Counted from the stretch's first letter, positions 26,513-34,527 are shown. The stretch: DNA of 64,000 nt from Paraburkholderia phenazinium (GCF_900141745.1 NZ_FSRM01000001.1:2976001-3040000); one strand, 5' to 3'. Numbers and translations are program-made. Notes: generated from the letters alone by a model not told the origin.

Positions 26513-28215
26513 CGGCGCGCCCGGATTTCTGCGAGACGTTCGTCGGCACGCGCGGCAAGCGCTAACCGGTCGCCGTAGCGATAGCGGTCGAGGAACTCGA
26601 ACGGCCGCGCGTTCGGACCACGCGCGAGCTTCGCCGCGAGGCCGTCGGGTGCGTGGTTCGCCCAGTCCAGTAGCGACTTCGCAAATTCAGCCGTCGGTCG
26701 CGAGACGTAACGGTTGGCAAGGTCCGAGAAGTCGAGCGGCAGGTGCTCGCGGTTCTCCACATACAAACCGTGTAACGTGGCTATGGTTTGCGCTTCACCG
26801 GTCTCGCCGCGCTTGAAGCGTTCCATCGCCGAGCACGCGGCGTCGAACATCCGCTCGTAGCGGTGGCTTTCAATCGACAGGTGACCCGGATAGGTCGCGT
26901 TATCAAACGCCGCGTCCAATGCTTCGTTATCCCGATCAGCCAGATAGTCGGCAAGAATCCGGCGCAAACGCAGCACGCCGATATAGCTGCCGCTCAGCCA
27001 GAGGCGGAACCATGCATTCCATAGCGGAAACGTCCGGAACGCGGTGTACGAGTTGGCAACGAGGCGGTCGTTGATGCGTACGACTTCGAGGCTGTAGCGC
27101 TCGAGCGGCAACAGGTCTTCACGCTGCCAGCGGTCCGCCTGGAGCGATTTCAGCAGAGTCGGTGCCAGTCGCGCGATCGATTCGAATGTGTTGACCAGTC
27201 CTCGCGAGAACAGTGGATCGACGAATCCCACGGCATGTCCGAGCAGGCAATACCGGTCGCCGACCGTCTCGCGACTCGTGTAGTTCAGGCGCGGTGCAAC
27301 GGTCCATTCCCGAACGCGTGAGGCGTTTTTGAAGTGTTTTGCCACCGATGGATGGTCGGCCAGAAACTGCTGGAATTCGCGTTCCGGATCGCGGCTCGCG
27401 GGGCCGTGCCTGTCGATATCGAACTGCAGTCCGACGCTGCACAGCGGATTGGTGCTGAACGGCTGATTGTTGAACGGGATGATCCACAGCCAGCCGCAGT
27501 CGAACATGTGATGCAGCGTAGTCTGTGACAACGCAGTCGGCGAACCGTGTGTCTCGATCGGTGCGATCACATCCTCGTAAAGGTCGACGTTGACCATATG
27601 CGTGAACAGCGAGCGCGTGTTTGCCTGCATCGGCCGGGCGCCTTCGCGCAGTTGCAACGCGTCGGCGAGCGGCGCGCGGAAACCCGCGGCGTCGACTACG
27701 AAGCGTGTGTGCAGGCGCTGACCGTCGGCAAGTGTCAGCGTGACGCCCTCCCCTGCGACGTCAATGGACTGGATACGTGCCTGCTGCCTGATAACCGTGC
27801 CGAGACGGGCCGCAAGCGCGACATAGTACGCATCGATATCCTGACGAAACAGGTGGGCTTCCGGCGCGAGCACCGGGGTCGACACCACATCGGCTATATC
27901 GTGTTCCTTGCGAAAGCCGTTCCATGCGAAGCTGAAGGCCAGTTTGACACCCGCCGCCGAGGAGCCGATATGCCGGTTGATCTCGGCAATGTTGCCCGGA
28001 TAGGCCAGCTCGGGGATGCCAAAACGCTCCGCCATCAGTTCAAGCAGCACGGCGCTTTCCGGCACCATCGACTCGCCGACCGCGAAGCGCGGGTGCGTAC
28101 CCGCGTCCAGCACGACGACGTTCACGCCGTTTTTGGCGAGAATCGCGGCAAGCATCGAACCCGAAATGCCAGAACCGATGATGGCAACGTCATGATCGTA
28201 ATTCATAGTTTGCAT
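26509..28215 (-). CDS. Flavin-dependent halogenase-like monooxygenase
   Basis: The 568-residue protein has the FAD site GSGISG at 14-19, the halogenase motif W-x-W-x-I-P at 242-247 (GWLWIIPF), which separates halogenases from other FAD monooxygenases, FVDPLFSRG at 331-339, and a lysine (K91 in AGVKLAFSF) in the region of the catalytic Lys of PrnA/PltA-type enzymes. GESMVPES near 48 matches the halogenase GES(T)xPP region. It probably chlorinates or brominates an aromatic or enol group, perhaps on carrier-bound substrate. A related oxygenase without halogenation remains possible. Starts at 28215 or 28206. A gap of 55 bases with an AT palindrome precedes it. Confidence 0.82.
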   Translation of the reverse strand: MQTMNYDHDVAIIGSGISGSMLAAILAKNGVNVVVLDAGTHPRFAVGESMVPESAVLLELMAERFGIPELAYPGNIAEINRHIGSSAAGVKLAFSFAWNGFRKEHDIADVVSTPVLAPEAHLFRQDIDAYYVALAARLGTVIRQQARIQSIDVAGEGVTLTLADGQRLHTRFVVDAAGFRAPLADALQLREGARPMQANTRSLFTHMVNVDLYEDVIAPIETHGSPTALSQTTLHHMFDCGWLWIIPFNNQPFSTNPLCSVGLQFDIDRHGPASRDPEREFQQFLADHPSVAKHFKNASRVREWTVAPRLNYTSRETVGDRYCLLGHAVGFVDPLFSRGLVNTFESIARLAPTLLKSLQADRWQREDLLPLERYSLEVVRINDRLVANSYTAFRTFPLWNAWFRLWLSGSYIGVLRLRRILADYLADRDNEALDAAFDNATYPGHLSIESHRYERMFDAACSAMERFKRGETGEAQTIATLHGLYVENREHLPLDFSDLANRYVSRPTAEFAKSLLDWANHAPDGLAAKLARGPNARPFEFLDRYRYGDRLALAARADERLAEIRARR

Positions 28216-28216
28216 T

Positions 28217-28228
28217 CCTATATATAGG
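28217..28228. promoter_or_regulatory. 12-bp perfect palindrome CCTATATATAGG before the halogenase gene
   Basis: CCTATATATAGG sits immediately before the halogenase start, in the only sizeable gap (55 bases) inside the downstream half of the biosynthetic operon. It contains a TATATA that could act as a -10 element, and its AGGA overlaps the possible ribosome binding site. ACAT-N6-ATGT follows at 28232-28245. It may be an internal promoter or a control site; no -35 element is convincing. Confidence 0.35.
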
Positions 28229-28270
28229 CGTTACATCTGGTAATGTGGAGAGTGTGTTCGACCGCTCGCT

Positions 28271-28807
28271 TCAGCCGAGGTCAAGCCTTCTGATCAACGT
28301 GCCGGTCACCCGGATGTCCGCTGCCGCCTCGAAATCGGCCGCGACGAGGATCAGATAGCGTGCGCTGCCCTGCCCCAGCCATCGCGCGGCGAGCACGTCG
28401 ACTAGCGTCCGTGCGCTGGCGGCCGGCATCGTAAGGTTCATGGTGGGTCCGCGAAAGCCGAAGCGGGTGCAACAGATCGAAAGCGCGGCGCCAGCGTTCG
28501 CGTTGATGAATGCCGCGGGCGACACCCGGCCGTTGCGGCTCATATCGGCTATCACGCGCTGCGCAATGGCTTTCGGATAGGCGCTGCCGTAGTGGATCAT
28601 GCCGACGTGGTCCCTATGCGGCTCAAGCCGGGCACGGTTCGCGCGGTAGAGCGCTGCGACCGAGTCGAGCACGGGCCATACCGTCGGATCAGCGTTCCTG
28701 AGACCGTTCCCGATTTCAGGATCGAGTTGCTCGTAAGCCATGCTCCTACGTTCGCAGCTGTCGACGATGGCGTAACCGCGCGCCCACGCCAGGGTCTCGC
28801 CTGTCAT
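28271..28807 (-). CDS. Truncated, Cys-less ketosynthase-like partner protein
   Basis: The ATG at 28807 overlaps the ketosynthase stop (ATGA), giving 178 residues. The text SPAAFINANAGAALSICCTRFGFRGPTMNLTMPAASARTLVDVLAARWL (residues ~96-144) aligns with the N-terminal half of beta-ketoacyl synthases. The position of the active Cys (about residue 129, after GPTMNLT) is Ala, and the whole C-terminal half with the catalytic histidines is missing. It could be a chain-length-factor-like or scaffold partner of the full ketosynthase. Coupled translation supports a complex. Similar short KS-domain proteins occur in aryl polyene-type loci. Confidence 0.75.
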   Translation of the reverse strand: MTGETLAWARGYAIVDSCERRSMAYEQLDPEIGNGLRNADPTVWPVLDSVAALYRANRARLEPHRDHVGMIHYGSAYPKAIAQRVIADMSRNGRVSPAAFINANAGAALSICCTRFGFRGPTMNLTMPAASARTLVDVLAARWLGQGSARYLILVAADFEAAADIRVTGTLIRRLDLG

Positions 28808-29916
28808 GCCACTGCCCCCTGAAAAACCAGACTGGTGTTGAAGCCGCCAAAGCCGATCGTAAGACTGAGTCCATAGGCCGTGCTGATCGACCCAGGACGG
28901 CCCATCGGCATGGGCAGCGAGAAACCCGCGATGGGTTCTTCCAGTCCGTGTATGGGAGGTATCACCTGTTGCTGCAGGGCGAGAATCAACGCGATCGCCT
29001 CGATCGCGCCAGTTGCCCCGAGCGAATGGCCAAACGCTCCCTTCGTCGCAAAGATCGCGGGCCGCGAGTGGCCAAACAGCGCGAGATATGCGGCGCTCTC
29101 GATCCGGTCGTTGGTCAGGGTTCCTGAGCCATGCGCATTCAACACGCCAATATCCTCGTAGCGCAGCCCGGCGTTTTTCAGCGACCGCTCGATGGCGAGC
29201 CTGATGCCGTTGCCGTCTTTGTCGGGCGCGGTCAAACCCGCTGCATCGTTGGATGAGCCTGCGCCGCGCAGGATCGCGAGCGGCCGCACCGGACGATCGC
29301 CGCGCCGTTCGAGGACCAGAAAGCCAACGCCCTCGCCGAGAATCGTGCCGTCGTGACGGTGATCGAAGCTGCGCAACGTGGTCGACGACATGGTGCCCAA
29401 CGCAGAATGCGCGAGGCGCTTGGAGTCTCCCAGCACGTCTGCGCCACCGCAAATGCAGCGGTCGGCAAGTCCAGCGCGGATCAGCTCGGCGCCAAGCAGA
29501 AGAGCATCCGATCCGGAGGAGCAGGCAGTGGACAACGCAACCGCTTCGAGTCCGAATCCGTCGGCGATCTCCTGCACCCAGCGCTCGAGCGGTTCAGCGG
29601 CGGCAAGCGGGTCGTCAAGCCGCGCGCCGAAGCTCGTCCCTACAATCAACCATGTGCGCGCCGCCTGACGCGGTAGATCCAGTTGCGCATGCTCCGCCGC
29701 GGCAGCAACGGTTTGCCGGGTGAGGTGCTCGAGGGTGTCGCGTGCGTCGGCGCGGTCTGCCAGCGGAATCTTCGCCACCCGGTCGTTCTTCAGTTCATGC
29801 GGCGAGGGGGACGGCTCAATCCCAGTCTCGCCGTCGAGCAGCCGCTGCCACACGCCTGATAGCGTGCGGCCCAACGCGGTGTGCCAGGCCATACCTGTGA
29901 TCGCGAGTTCGCTCAT
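28804..29916 (-). CDS. Beta-ketoacyl-ACP synthase (FabF-like)
   Basis: The 370-residue protein has the full condensing-enzyme triad: C132 in STACSSGSDAL, H262 in NAHGSGTLTND and H297 in TKGAFGHSLGATG with K292. It is somewhat shorter than FabF (~410). It would extend an acyl chain with malonyl-ACP by decarboxylative Claisen condensation. It overlaps the transglutaminase-like gene upstream and the Cys-less partner downstream by ATGA. A dedicated carrier protein and ligase are encoded in the same operon, so it serves secondary rather than housekeeping fatty-acid metabolism. Confidence 0.9.
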   Translation of the reverse strand: MSELAITGMAWHTALGRTLSGVWQRLLDGETGIEPSPSPHELKNDRVAKIPLADRADARDTLEHLTRQTVAAAAEHAQLDLPRQAARTWLIVGTSFGARLDDPLAAAEPLERWVQEIADGFGLEAVALSTACSSGSDALLLGAELIRAGLADRCICGGADVLGDSKRLAHSALGTMSSTTLRSFDHRHDGTILGEGVGFLVLERRGDRPVRPLAILRGAGSSNDAAGLTAPDKDGNGIRLAIERSLKNAGLRYEDIGVLNAHGSGTLTNDRIESAAYLALFGHSRPAIFATKGAFGHSLGATGAIEAIALILALQQQVIPPIHGLEEPIAGFSLPMPMGRPGSISTAYGLSLTIGFGGFNTSLVFQGAVA

Positions 29917-30689
29917 GGCGCATCTCCTTGCGCCGGCATGCAGGCAAGGCTCGCGTCATTACGCGGCACGTGTTCTGTGCGCCTCGCCTGACCGTAGATG
30001 CGTAGATACTCGTCAGGCTTGTCGCTGTCGATGGGGTTCGGGTAGAAACTGTCGTTTATTGCCTCCCCCATCAGCGAAATCGTCCGCGCGAAGGGTTCGC
30101 TTTGCAGCCAGTTATCGCTAACCAGAAAGCGCGGTTCCACGTCCGCTTTATCGAAGCCAGGAAGTTGATCAGGGCGCACGAATTTGCGGCGCGACTTGTC
30201 AAAGACCTGCCGGTACGCGGAGGAATCGAAGTAGCGAATCCGTCCGCCAGTCACCAGCGCATTCAAGGAGTGCCACGGTTGCGGCAGATACAGGTAATTG
30301 ACGTAGATCTTGCGGATCGCATAGACCGGTTGCGCGAGCAATGCGCTGACGAGCGTGCCCGCCACATCGCTCATCTCGGTGCAGAAACACGGCAGGCGCG
30401 GACGGTCCGGTTCGATAAATGCGCTCAGATAGTCACCGAGGGAGAGCGACGGAATCACCTCGTCCCGATAGCGCGCGTAGACCGCTTCATGCGCGGGCCA
30501 TTCCACGCGAGGATAGGTCAGGCGTACAAGATTGGCCGGCCAGGTTTTGAAAACCTCCGGCTCCTGGGTGATATGGCACATGTGTAGGGGAATAATCTGC
30601 AGCACGTCCTCGATGGCTTTCAACTCGTACCTCGCGATGATTGCGCGAGTCAGCTCGTCAATGTCCCGATTCACGGTACACATCCTCAT
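29913..30689 (-). CDS. Transglutaminase-like cysteine protein of the biosynthetic operon
   Basis: The 258-residue protein has no family that I recognise by name. It contains a C-H-D arrangement with transglutaminase-core spacing: C103 (FCTEMSDVAGTLVSALL), H140 (PWHSLNAL) and D155 (RIRYFDSSAY), 37 and 15 residues apart. The short beta strands before H140 (IRKIYVNYLYL) also fit the fold. Bacterial TGase-like proteins include proteases and amide-forming enzymes such as AdmF of andrimid biosynthesis, which joins acyl groups on carrier proteins. It overlaps both neighbours by ATGA. Likely soluble; no signal peptide. Confidence 0.68.
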   Translation of the reverse strand: MRMCTVNRDIDELTRAIIARYELKAIEDVLQIIPLHMCHITQEPEVFKTWPANLVRLTYPRVEWPAHEAVYARYRDEVIPSLSLGDYLSAFIEPDRPRLPCFCTEMSDVAGTLVSALLAQPVYAIRKIYVNYLYLPQPWHSLNALVTGGRIRYFDSSAYRQVFDKSRRKFVRPDQLPGFDKADVEPRFLVSDNWLQSEPFARTISLMGEAINDSFYPNPIDSDKPDEYLRIYGQARRTEHVPRNDASLACMPAQGDAP

Positions 30690-32092
30690 TTGTAAAATTC
30701 GTACTGCTGCCGGTTCACCGGTGTCAGCGTCAGGCTGCTTGGGCGTTCGATATGCTTTAACCCCTTCATGATCTCCGCCTTCATCGCGTCGGCCTCGGCC
30801 GGCCCGACCAGCAGATCGTCCACCGTGATCTCAAGAAAATATCCGTCGACGGTATCGGCACGCCGGATCGATCGCGTCTTGCAGGTCAACACGCCTGGCA
30901 GCGCACGGCAGAACTGCTTGATCGCAGCCAGGTTCACTTTCTCGTCGTTCAGCACGATGAAGTCCGATTTCCGGTGCTTGAAGAAGAGATGACCGTCCTC
31001 GTCGATTTCGAAAATGTCGCCGGTTTTCAGCCACGTCTGTCCATCCATTTCGACCAGCGGACTCAGGGCGTTGCGGCCAATCTTCCGCTTCAGAAGCGTG
31101 TCCGAATGGACGAGAAGTTCGCCCTCCTGCGCCGGTCCGTCCACGTCGAGCAGGCGCACGAGGGTGCCGGGCATCGGACGGCCGACGGAAGCGAACCGCT
31201 TTGCGTTCGCCTCGTGAGCGCGCCCGGTCGAGACGCGCGGCCCCGCTTCGGTGACGCCGTAGGTCAGGTAAAGTTCTTTGCCCGGATAACGCTGGACGAA
31301 GGCCGCCGCCTGCTCGGGTGCAAGGAAGTCGCCCCCCACTGTGAGCGCGCGGACGGTCTCCGGCAGCGCGGCAGCGGAATGCGCGAGCAAGGTCCGCATC
31401 AGGACCGGCGTTACGGAACTAACCGTGACCCGATGGCGCGCCAGATCCGTGACGTACTGCGAACCGATGAACGGCGGCCCGCTGATAACCAGCCTCGCGC
31501 CACACTCGATGCTCGCGATTGCCTGGGCAACCAGCGCGAACGAGTAATAGAGCGGCAGGTTGATCAGCATCGTGTCCGTCGCACCCAGGTTGATCTCAGC
31601 CGCATGTTTGTGTGCATTGGCCCTGAGCGAGTCGAAGGAGTGCACACAACCGCTGCTGAAGTGCGAGGAGGTGCCCGAGGTGGTCAGGATCACTTCGCCC
31701 GGCTCGGTGACCGGTTTCGCAAGCGTGCGGAAGAAGCCGACTTCCCAACCCGCCTGCCGGTTGACCGCTTCAATGTGCAGTTCCTTGCACAACTCCTCAC
31801 CCAGCCGCGGCCTGACGACAGCAACGGCGCCAAAGTCTTCCGCCATCTGACGCAGACGCAGAACGGGTGTGGCCGGCGGCAGCATCGCGGGCACATAGCC
31901 CGCTGCCACTAGCGCGAAGAAGAGCTTCAGCAGGTTGCGGCCGTTAGGCATGCAAATCAGCACCGCGGCCCCTTCCGGCAGAGCACGTGCCCGCAATCCG
32001 GCAATCAGCTGCCCGGGGGCCGCCGCATCGCTTTCCGGCAACGCGACGCTCGATGTTTCGGTAATCAGATGATCGAAGTCCGTTATATGCAT
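30686..32092 (-). CDS. AMP-forming acyl/aryl ligase of the biosynthetic operon
   Basis: The 468-residue protein belongs to the ANL superfamily: A3-like loop TTSGTSSHFSSG (residues 137-148), A5 YLTYGVTEAGPR and A7 LKTGDIFEIDEDGHLFFKHRKSDFIVLNDEKVN. It ends with ...QQYEFYK, so an A10-type lysine would be the final residue. The A3 loop lacks the usual lysine (SGTTGxPKG). It is short for an acyl-CoA synthetase, and the carrier protein gene is 38 bases upstream, so it probably activates an acid as the AMP ester and loads it onto that carrier. The substrate is unknown. Confidence 0.85.
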   Translation of the reverse strand: MHITDFDHLITETSSVALPESDAAAPGQLIAGLRARALPEGAAVLICMPNGRNLLKLFFALVAAGYVPAMLPPATPVLRLRQMAEDFGAVAVVRPRLGEELCKELHIEAVNRQAGWEVGFFRTLAKPVTEPGEVILTTSGTSSHFSSGCVHSFDSLRANAHKHAAEINLGATDTMLINLPLYYSFALVAQAIASIECGARLVISGPPFIGSQYVTDLARHRVTVSSVTPVLMRTLLAHSAAALPETVRALTVGGDFLAPEQAAAFVQRYPGKELYLTYGVTEAGPRVSTGRAHEANAKRFASVGRPMPGTLVRLLDVDGPAQEGELLVHSDTLLKRKIGRNALSPLVEMDGQTWLKTGDIFEIDEDGHLFFKHRKSDFIVLNDEKVNLAAIKQFCRALPGVLTCKTRSIRRADTVDGYFLEITVDDLLVGPAEADAMKAEIMKGLKHIERPSSLTLTPVNRQQYEFYK

Positions 32093-32130
32093 AGGTATCC
32101 AAATTGTTAAACCTGGAGTCTGGTTTGAGA

Positions 32131-32397
32131 CTAGAGCGCGCTCAGCTTCGTCAGAAGAAATCCGGACAGCACGTCACAGTTCAGGAAGTTGTCCGGCACG
32201 AAATCGTTCTCGTCGATCCTGATTCCGAACTCCTCCTCACACTGGTAGCGAAGTTCGATAAAGCCAACGGAGTCGATCCCGACTACGGACAGGAAGCCAT
32301 CGGTCAGGCCGATGCGATCCGGTGAAATATCCACGTCAAGGCGTGTTGCGACGATGTTGCGAAGACGCTCGACAATCTCTTGCCTGCTTACGTTCAT
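32131..32397 (-). CDS. Acyl carrier protein
   Basis: The 88-residue acidic protein has the phosphopantetheine site S43 in VVGIDSVGFIEL, within a four-helix PP-binding domain. It resembles a free-standing secondary-metabolism ACP (EEFGIRIDENDFVPDNFLNCDVLSGFL). It would carry the acyl group made by the adjacent ligase to the ketosynthase and tailoring enzymes. No phosphopantetheinyl transferase is encoded nearby, so the host enzyme would have to prime it. A gap of 46 bases separates it from the antiporter gene upstream. Confidence 0.92.
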   Translation of the reverse strand: MNVSRQEIVERLRNIVATRLDVDISPDRIGLTDGFLSVVGIDSVGFIELRYQCEEEFGIRIDENDFVPDNFLNCDVLSGFLLTKLSAL

Positions 32398-32443
32398 GGT
32401 TACCTTCAGGAAAGGAAGACTGGATTGAAGATCACGCAGCCGT

Positions 32444-33688
32444 CTAGAGTTGCGGATCCGCCAACGGTTGATTTCCCGCCCGCATGCGTCGGCGTACGAG
32501 GGGCGTCGTCATTGCAGTAGTGACGAGAGCAAACAGAACCAGCATCGTGTAGACCCTGGGCGGAAGAATCCCCAGTTGCAGTCCAATCGAGAGCACGATG
32601 AGTTCCATCAAGCCTCTCGCATTCATGAGCGAACCGATGAAAGCCGCGTCGCCCGGCGCGAGGCCGCAGATCCGCGCGGCAAGATAGGCGCCGCCGAACT
32701 TCCCGGCAAATCCTGCCCCCAGGAACACGCAGAGCCAGAACCAGGCGTTGCCCCCTTCGATCAGGGAGATCGATGTGTGCAGTCCCGCGTACGAGAAAAA
32801 GACCGGCATCAGAATGGTGCGAAGGAAGCCGCCGAACCATCTGTCCCATTGTTCCCGCACGGCTGGGACGTCGCGCAGGAGCATCCCGGGAAGCAGCGCG
32901 CCGAAGGCGCTGTGAAAGCCCAGACTGGCAGTGATGCCGGCCGATACCATGACAAAGCACGTGACGATGGTGAACACGGCCTGCATATCGTTGCGTTGCG
33001 CCGCCCGTATCAACATGGGTTGAACCGCGTAACGCGTGATGACCACGCACCCGATCGAGTACAGCGCAATGCCACCGAGGGCAAGCGTCAGCTCGCCCAC
33101 GCCGTTGTGCACATGTGCTATTGACGCAACCACGGCCAGCAGCATCCAGCCCGCCACATCGGTCAGCATGGCGGCCGAGAGCGCAGTCTTCGCCAGCGGA
33201 TTCGCATTGAGCCCGAGATCGACAACGATACGCACCATCACCGGCACCGCGGACACCCCCAGCGCAACGCCGCAAAACAGCACATACGGAACGGTCGGAA
33301 AGCCTGGCGCCAGGACGTCCTTCGACCAGAGCGCTACTGCCACGCCGAGAACAAACGGCATCACGAGTCCCATGGCCGCGATCAGTCCGGGCAGGCGCAA
33401 TCCGGCACCCAACCGGGCCGCGCCGCGCCGCTCCGGAGCGTGAAGGTGCATGCCGATCTCGAACATGAGCAGGACAATGCCCACTTCGCCTAGCTGAGAC
33501 ATGCTCGATGCCGAACTCACCGGGAAGATGAGGTCGTGGATACCCGGGTCGAGCGCCCCGAGGACAGAAGGTCCCAGTAGAAGCCCCGCCGTGATTTCGC
33601 CAACCACCCGGCATTGACCGACGCGCTCAGCCAGATAGCCGCACGCATGACACGCCAGGATGATGATTGCGAGCTGGAGAAAGTACAT
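32444..33688 (-). CDS. CPA2-type cation/proton antiporter (Kef/NapA-like)
   Basis: The ATG at 33688 gives 414 residues with about eleven to twelve helices and the CPA2 start (YLAERVGQCRVVGEITAGLLLGPSVLG). SAAMLTDVAGWMLLAVVA contains an Asp in the ion-binding helix. GSLMNARGLMELIVLSIGLQLGILPP is the conserved late helix. The cytosolic RCK/TrkA domain of KefB/C is absent. It exchanges Na+ or K+ for H+. As the first gene of the biosynthetic operon it may protect against an ionophore-like or acidic product, or move the product; this is inference. The 122 bases to the luxR stop probably hold the operon promoter. Confidence 0.9.
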   Translation of the reverse strand: MYFLQLAIIILACHACGYLAERVGQCRVVGEITAGLLLGPSVLGALDPGIHDLIFPVSSASSMSQLGEVGIVLLMFEIGMHLHAPERRGAARLGAGLRLPGLIAAMGLVMPFVLGVAVALWSKDVLAPGFPTVPYVLFCGVALGVSAVPVMVRIVVDLGLNANPLAKTALSAAMLTDVAGWMLLAVVASIAHVHNGVGELTLALGGIALYSIGCVVITRYAVQPMLIRAAQRNDMQAVFTIVTCFVMVSAGITASLGFHSAFGALLPGMLLRDVPAVREQWDRWFGGFLRTILMPVFFSYAGLHTSISLIEGGNAWFWLCVFLGAGFAGKFGGAYLAARICGLAPGDAAFIGSLMNARGLMELIVLSIGLQLGILPPRVYTMLVLFALVTTAMTTPLVRRRMRAGNQPLADPQL

Positions 33689-33810
33689 TGCGATCTGGTG
33701 TCGGAGACGAGTGAAGCCCGAGGCAGAAAGTAGCGCGAACGCACGTAGCCCGGCAGCTCCAGGAAATGGGAGGGGTGCAGCGCAATGCCGCGCGATCCGG
33801 CGCTCCGCGC

Positions 33811-34527
33811 CTAGCCGATGAGCCCGAGAACAGCGGCTCTTACGGCCGCGTGCGTCTTGCTGACCGCACCCAGCTTGCGCGTGGCATTGGTGATATGAAA
33901 AATGCAGGTGGACTCCGCGATGCCCAGAATCGCTCCGATTTCCGACGCGGTTTTTCCTTCGGCAGTCCAACCCATGACCTCGCGCTCGCGGGACGAAAGG
34001 TGTGGCATGCCTTCCGTGAACATGGCCGGCAACAACCTTGCGCCGAGGCTTGCGTGGACGAAGTGCGCAAGCCAGATCATCGGACACTCCGTAACGGCCA
34101 GTTCATCCGGGTAAATCGGATGGGTGTCCCGCGCCAGCGTGAACCACGTGATGGCGCCGAACTGACTGCGCAGCGACATCGACCATCCGTAGCGGATACC
34201 GTGCGCCTTGGCCTCGTCCCAGTATTGCCGCTCGGACGAAGGCGCTTCAGCCGTCCATATCAGCGGAACCGACGACACCTTGCAATGGCGCAATATCGGA
34301 TCTATCTCGACGTAGCCAGGCGTGCGGTATCGCGATTGCCACGACGGCGGATAGTTACCGCGGACCTCGATGGCCGGGCGCGACACGGAGACCGGCAAGC
34401 GAACCCCGAACATCCAGAAGTCGAAACTGAGCGCCTTGGCGCTATCGGTAATTTCTCTGTCCAGCTCTTCGTCGGAAATATCGTGGCCGGCGACACGTTG
34501 TAGCTGTTCCTCGTACCACTTACGCAT
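33811..34527 (-). CDS. LuxR-family regulator with AHL-binding domain (solo, no luxI in window)
   Basis: The ATG at 34527 follows an AGAGGA site and gives 238 residues. The N-terminal autoinducer domain keeps the TraR ligand residues W57/Y61/D70/P71/W85 with a constant offset of six: W63, Y67, D76, P77 and W91 (PSWQSRYRTPGYVEIDP, LIWTA). The C-terminal LuxR helix-turn-helix is at ~176-230 (LSSREREVMGWTAEGKTASEIGAILGIAESTCIFHI). It is expected to bind an acyl-homoserine lactone and control the operon starting 122 bases downstream on the same strand. No synthase gene is present within the window. A start at 34548 is possible. Confidence 0.9.
   Translation of the reverse strand: MRKWYEEQLQRVAGHDISDEELDREITDSAKALSFDFWMFGVRLPVSVSRPAIEVRGNYPPSWQSRYRTPGYVEIDPILRHCKVSSVPLIWTAEAPSSERQYWDEAKAHGIRYGWSMSLRSQFGAITWFTLARDTHPIYPDELAVTECPMIWLAHFVHASLGARLLPAMFTEGMPHLSSREREVMGWTAEGKTASEIGAILGIAESTCIFHITNATRKLGAVSKTHAAVRAAVLGLIG

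Noticed and set aside
33689..33810. lux box (AHL-receptor binding site) before the antiporter gene
   Set aside because: No 18-20 bp CTG-N10-CAG type palindrome was found by eye in this gap; the control link from LuxR remains inferred from position.
24439..34527. Interpreting the operon as pyoluteorin, pyrrolnitrin or an aryl polyene cluster
   Set aside because: There is no modular PKS or prolyl-dehydrogenase, no PrnB-D homologues, and none of the multiple KS, dehydratase and ketoreductase genes of aryl polyene loci.
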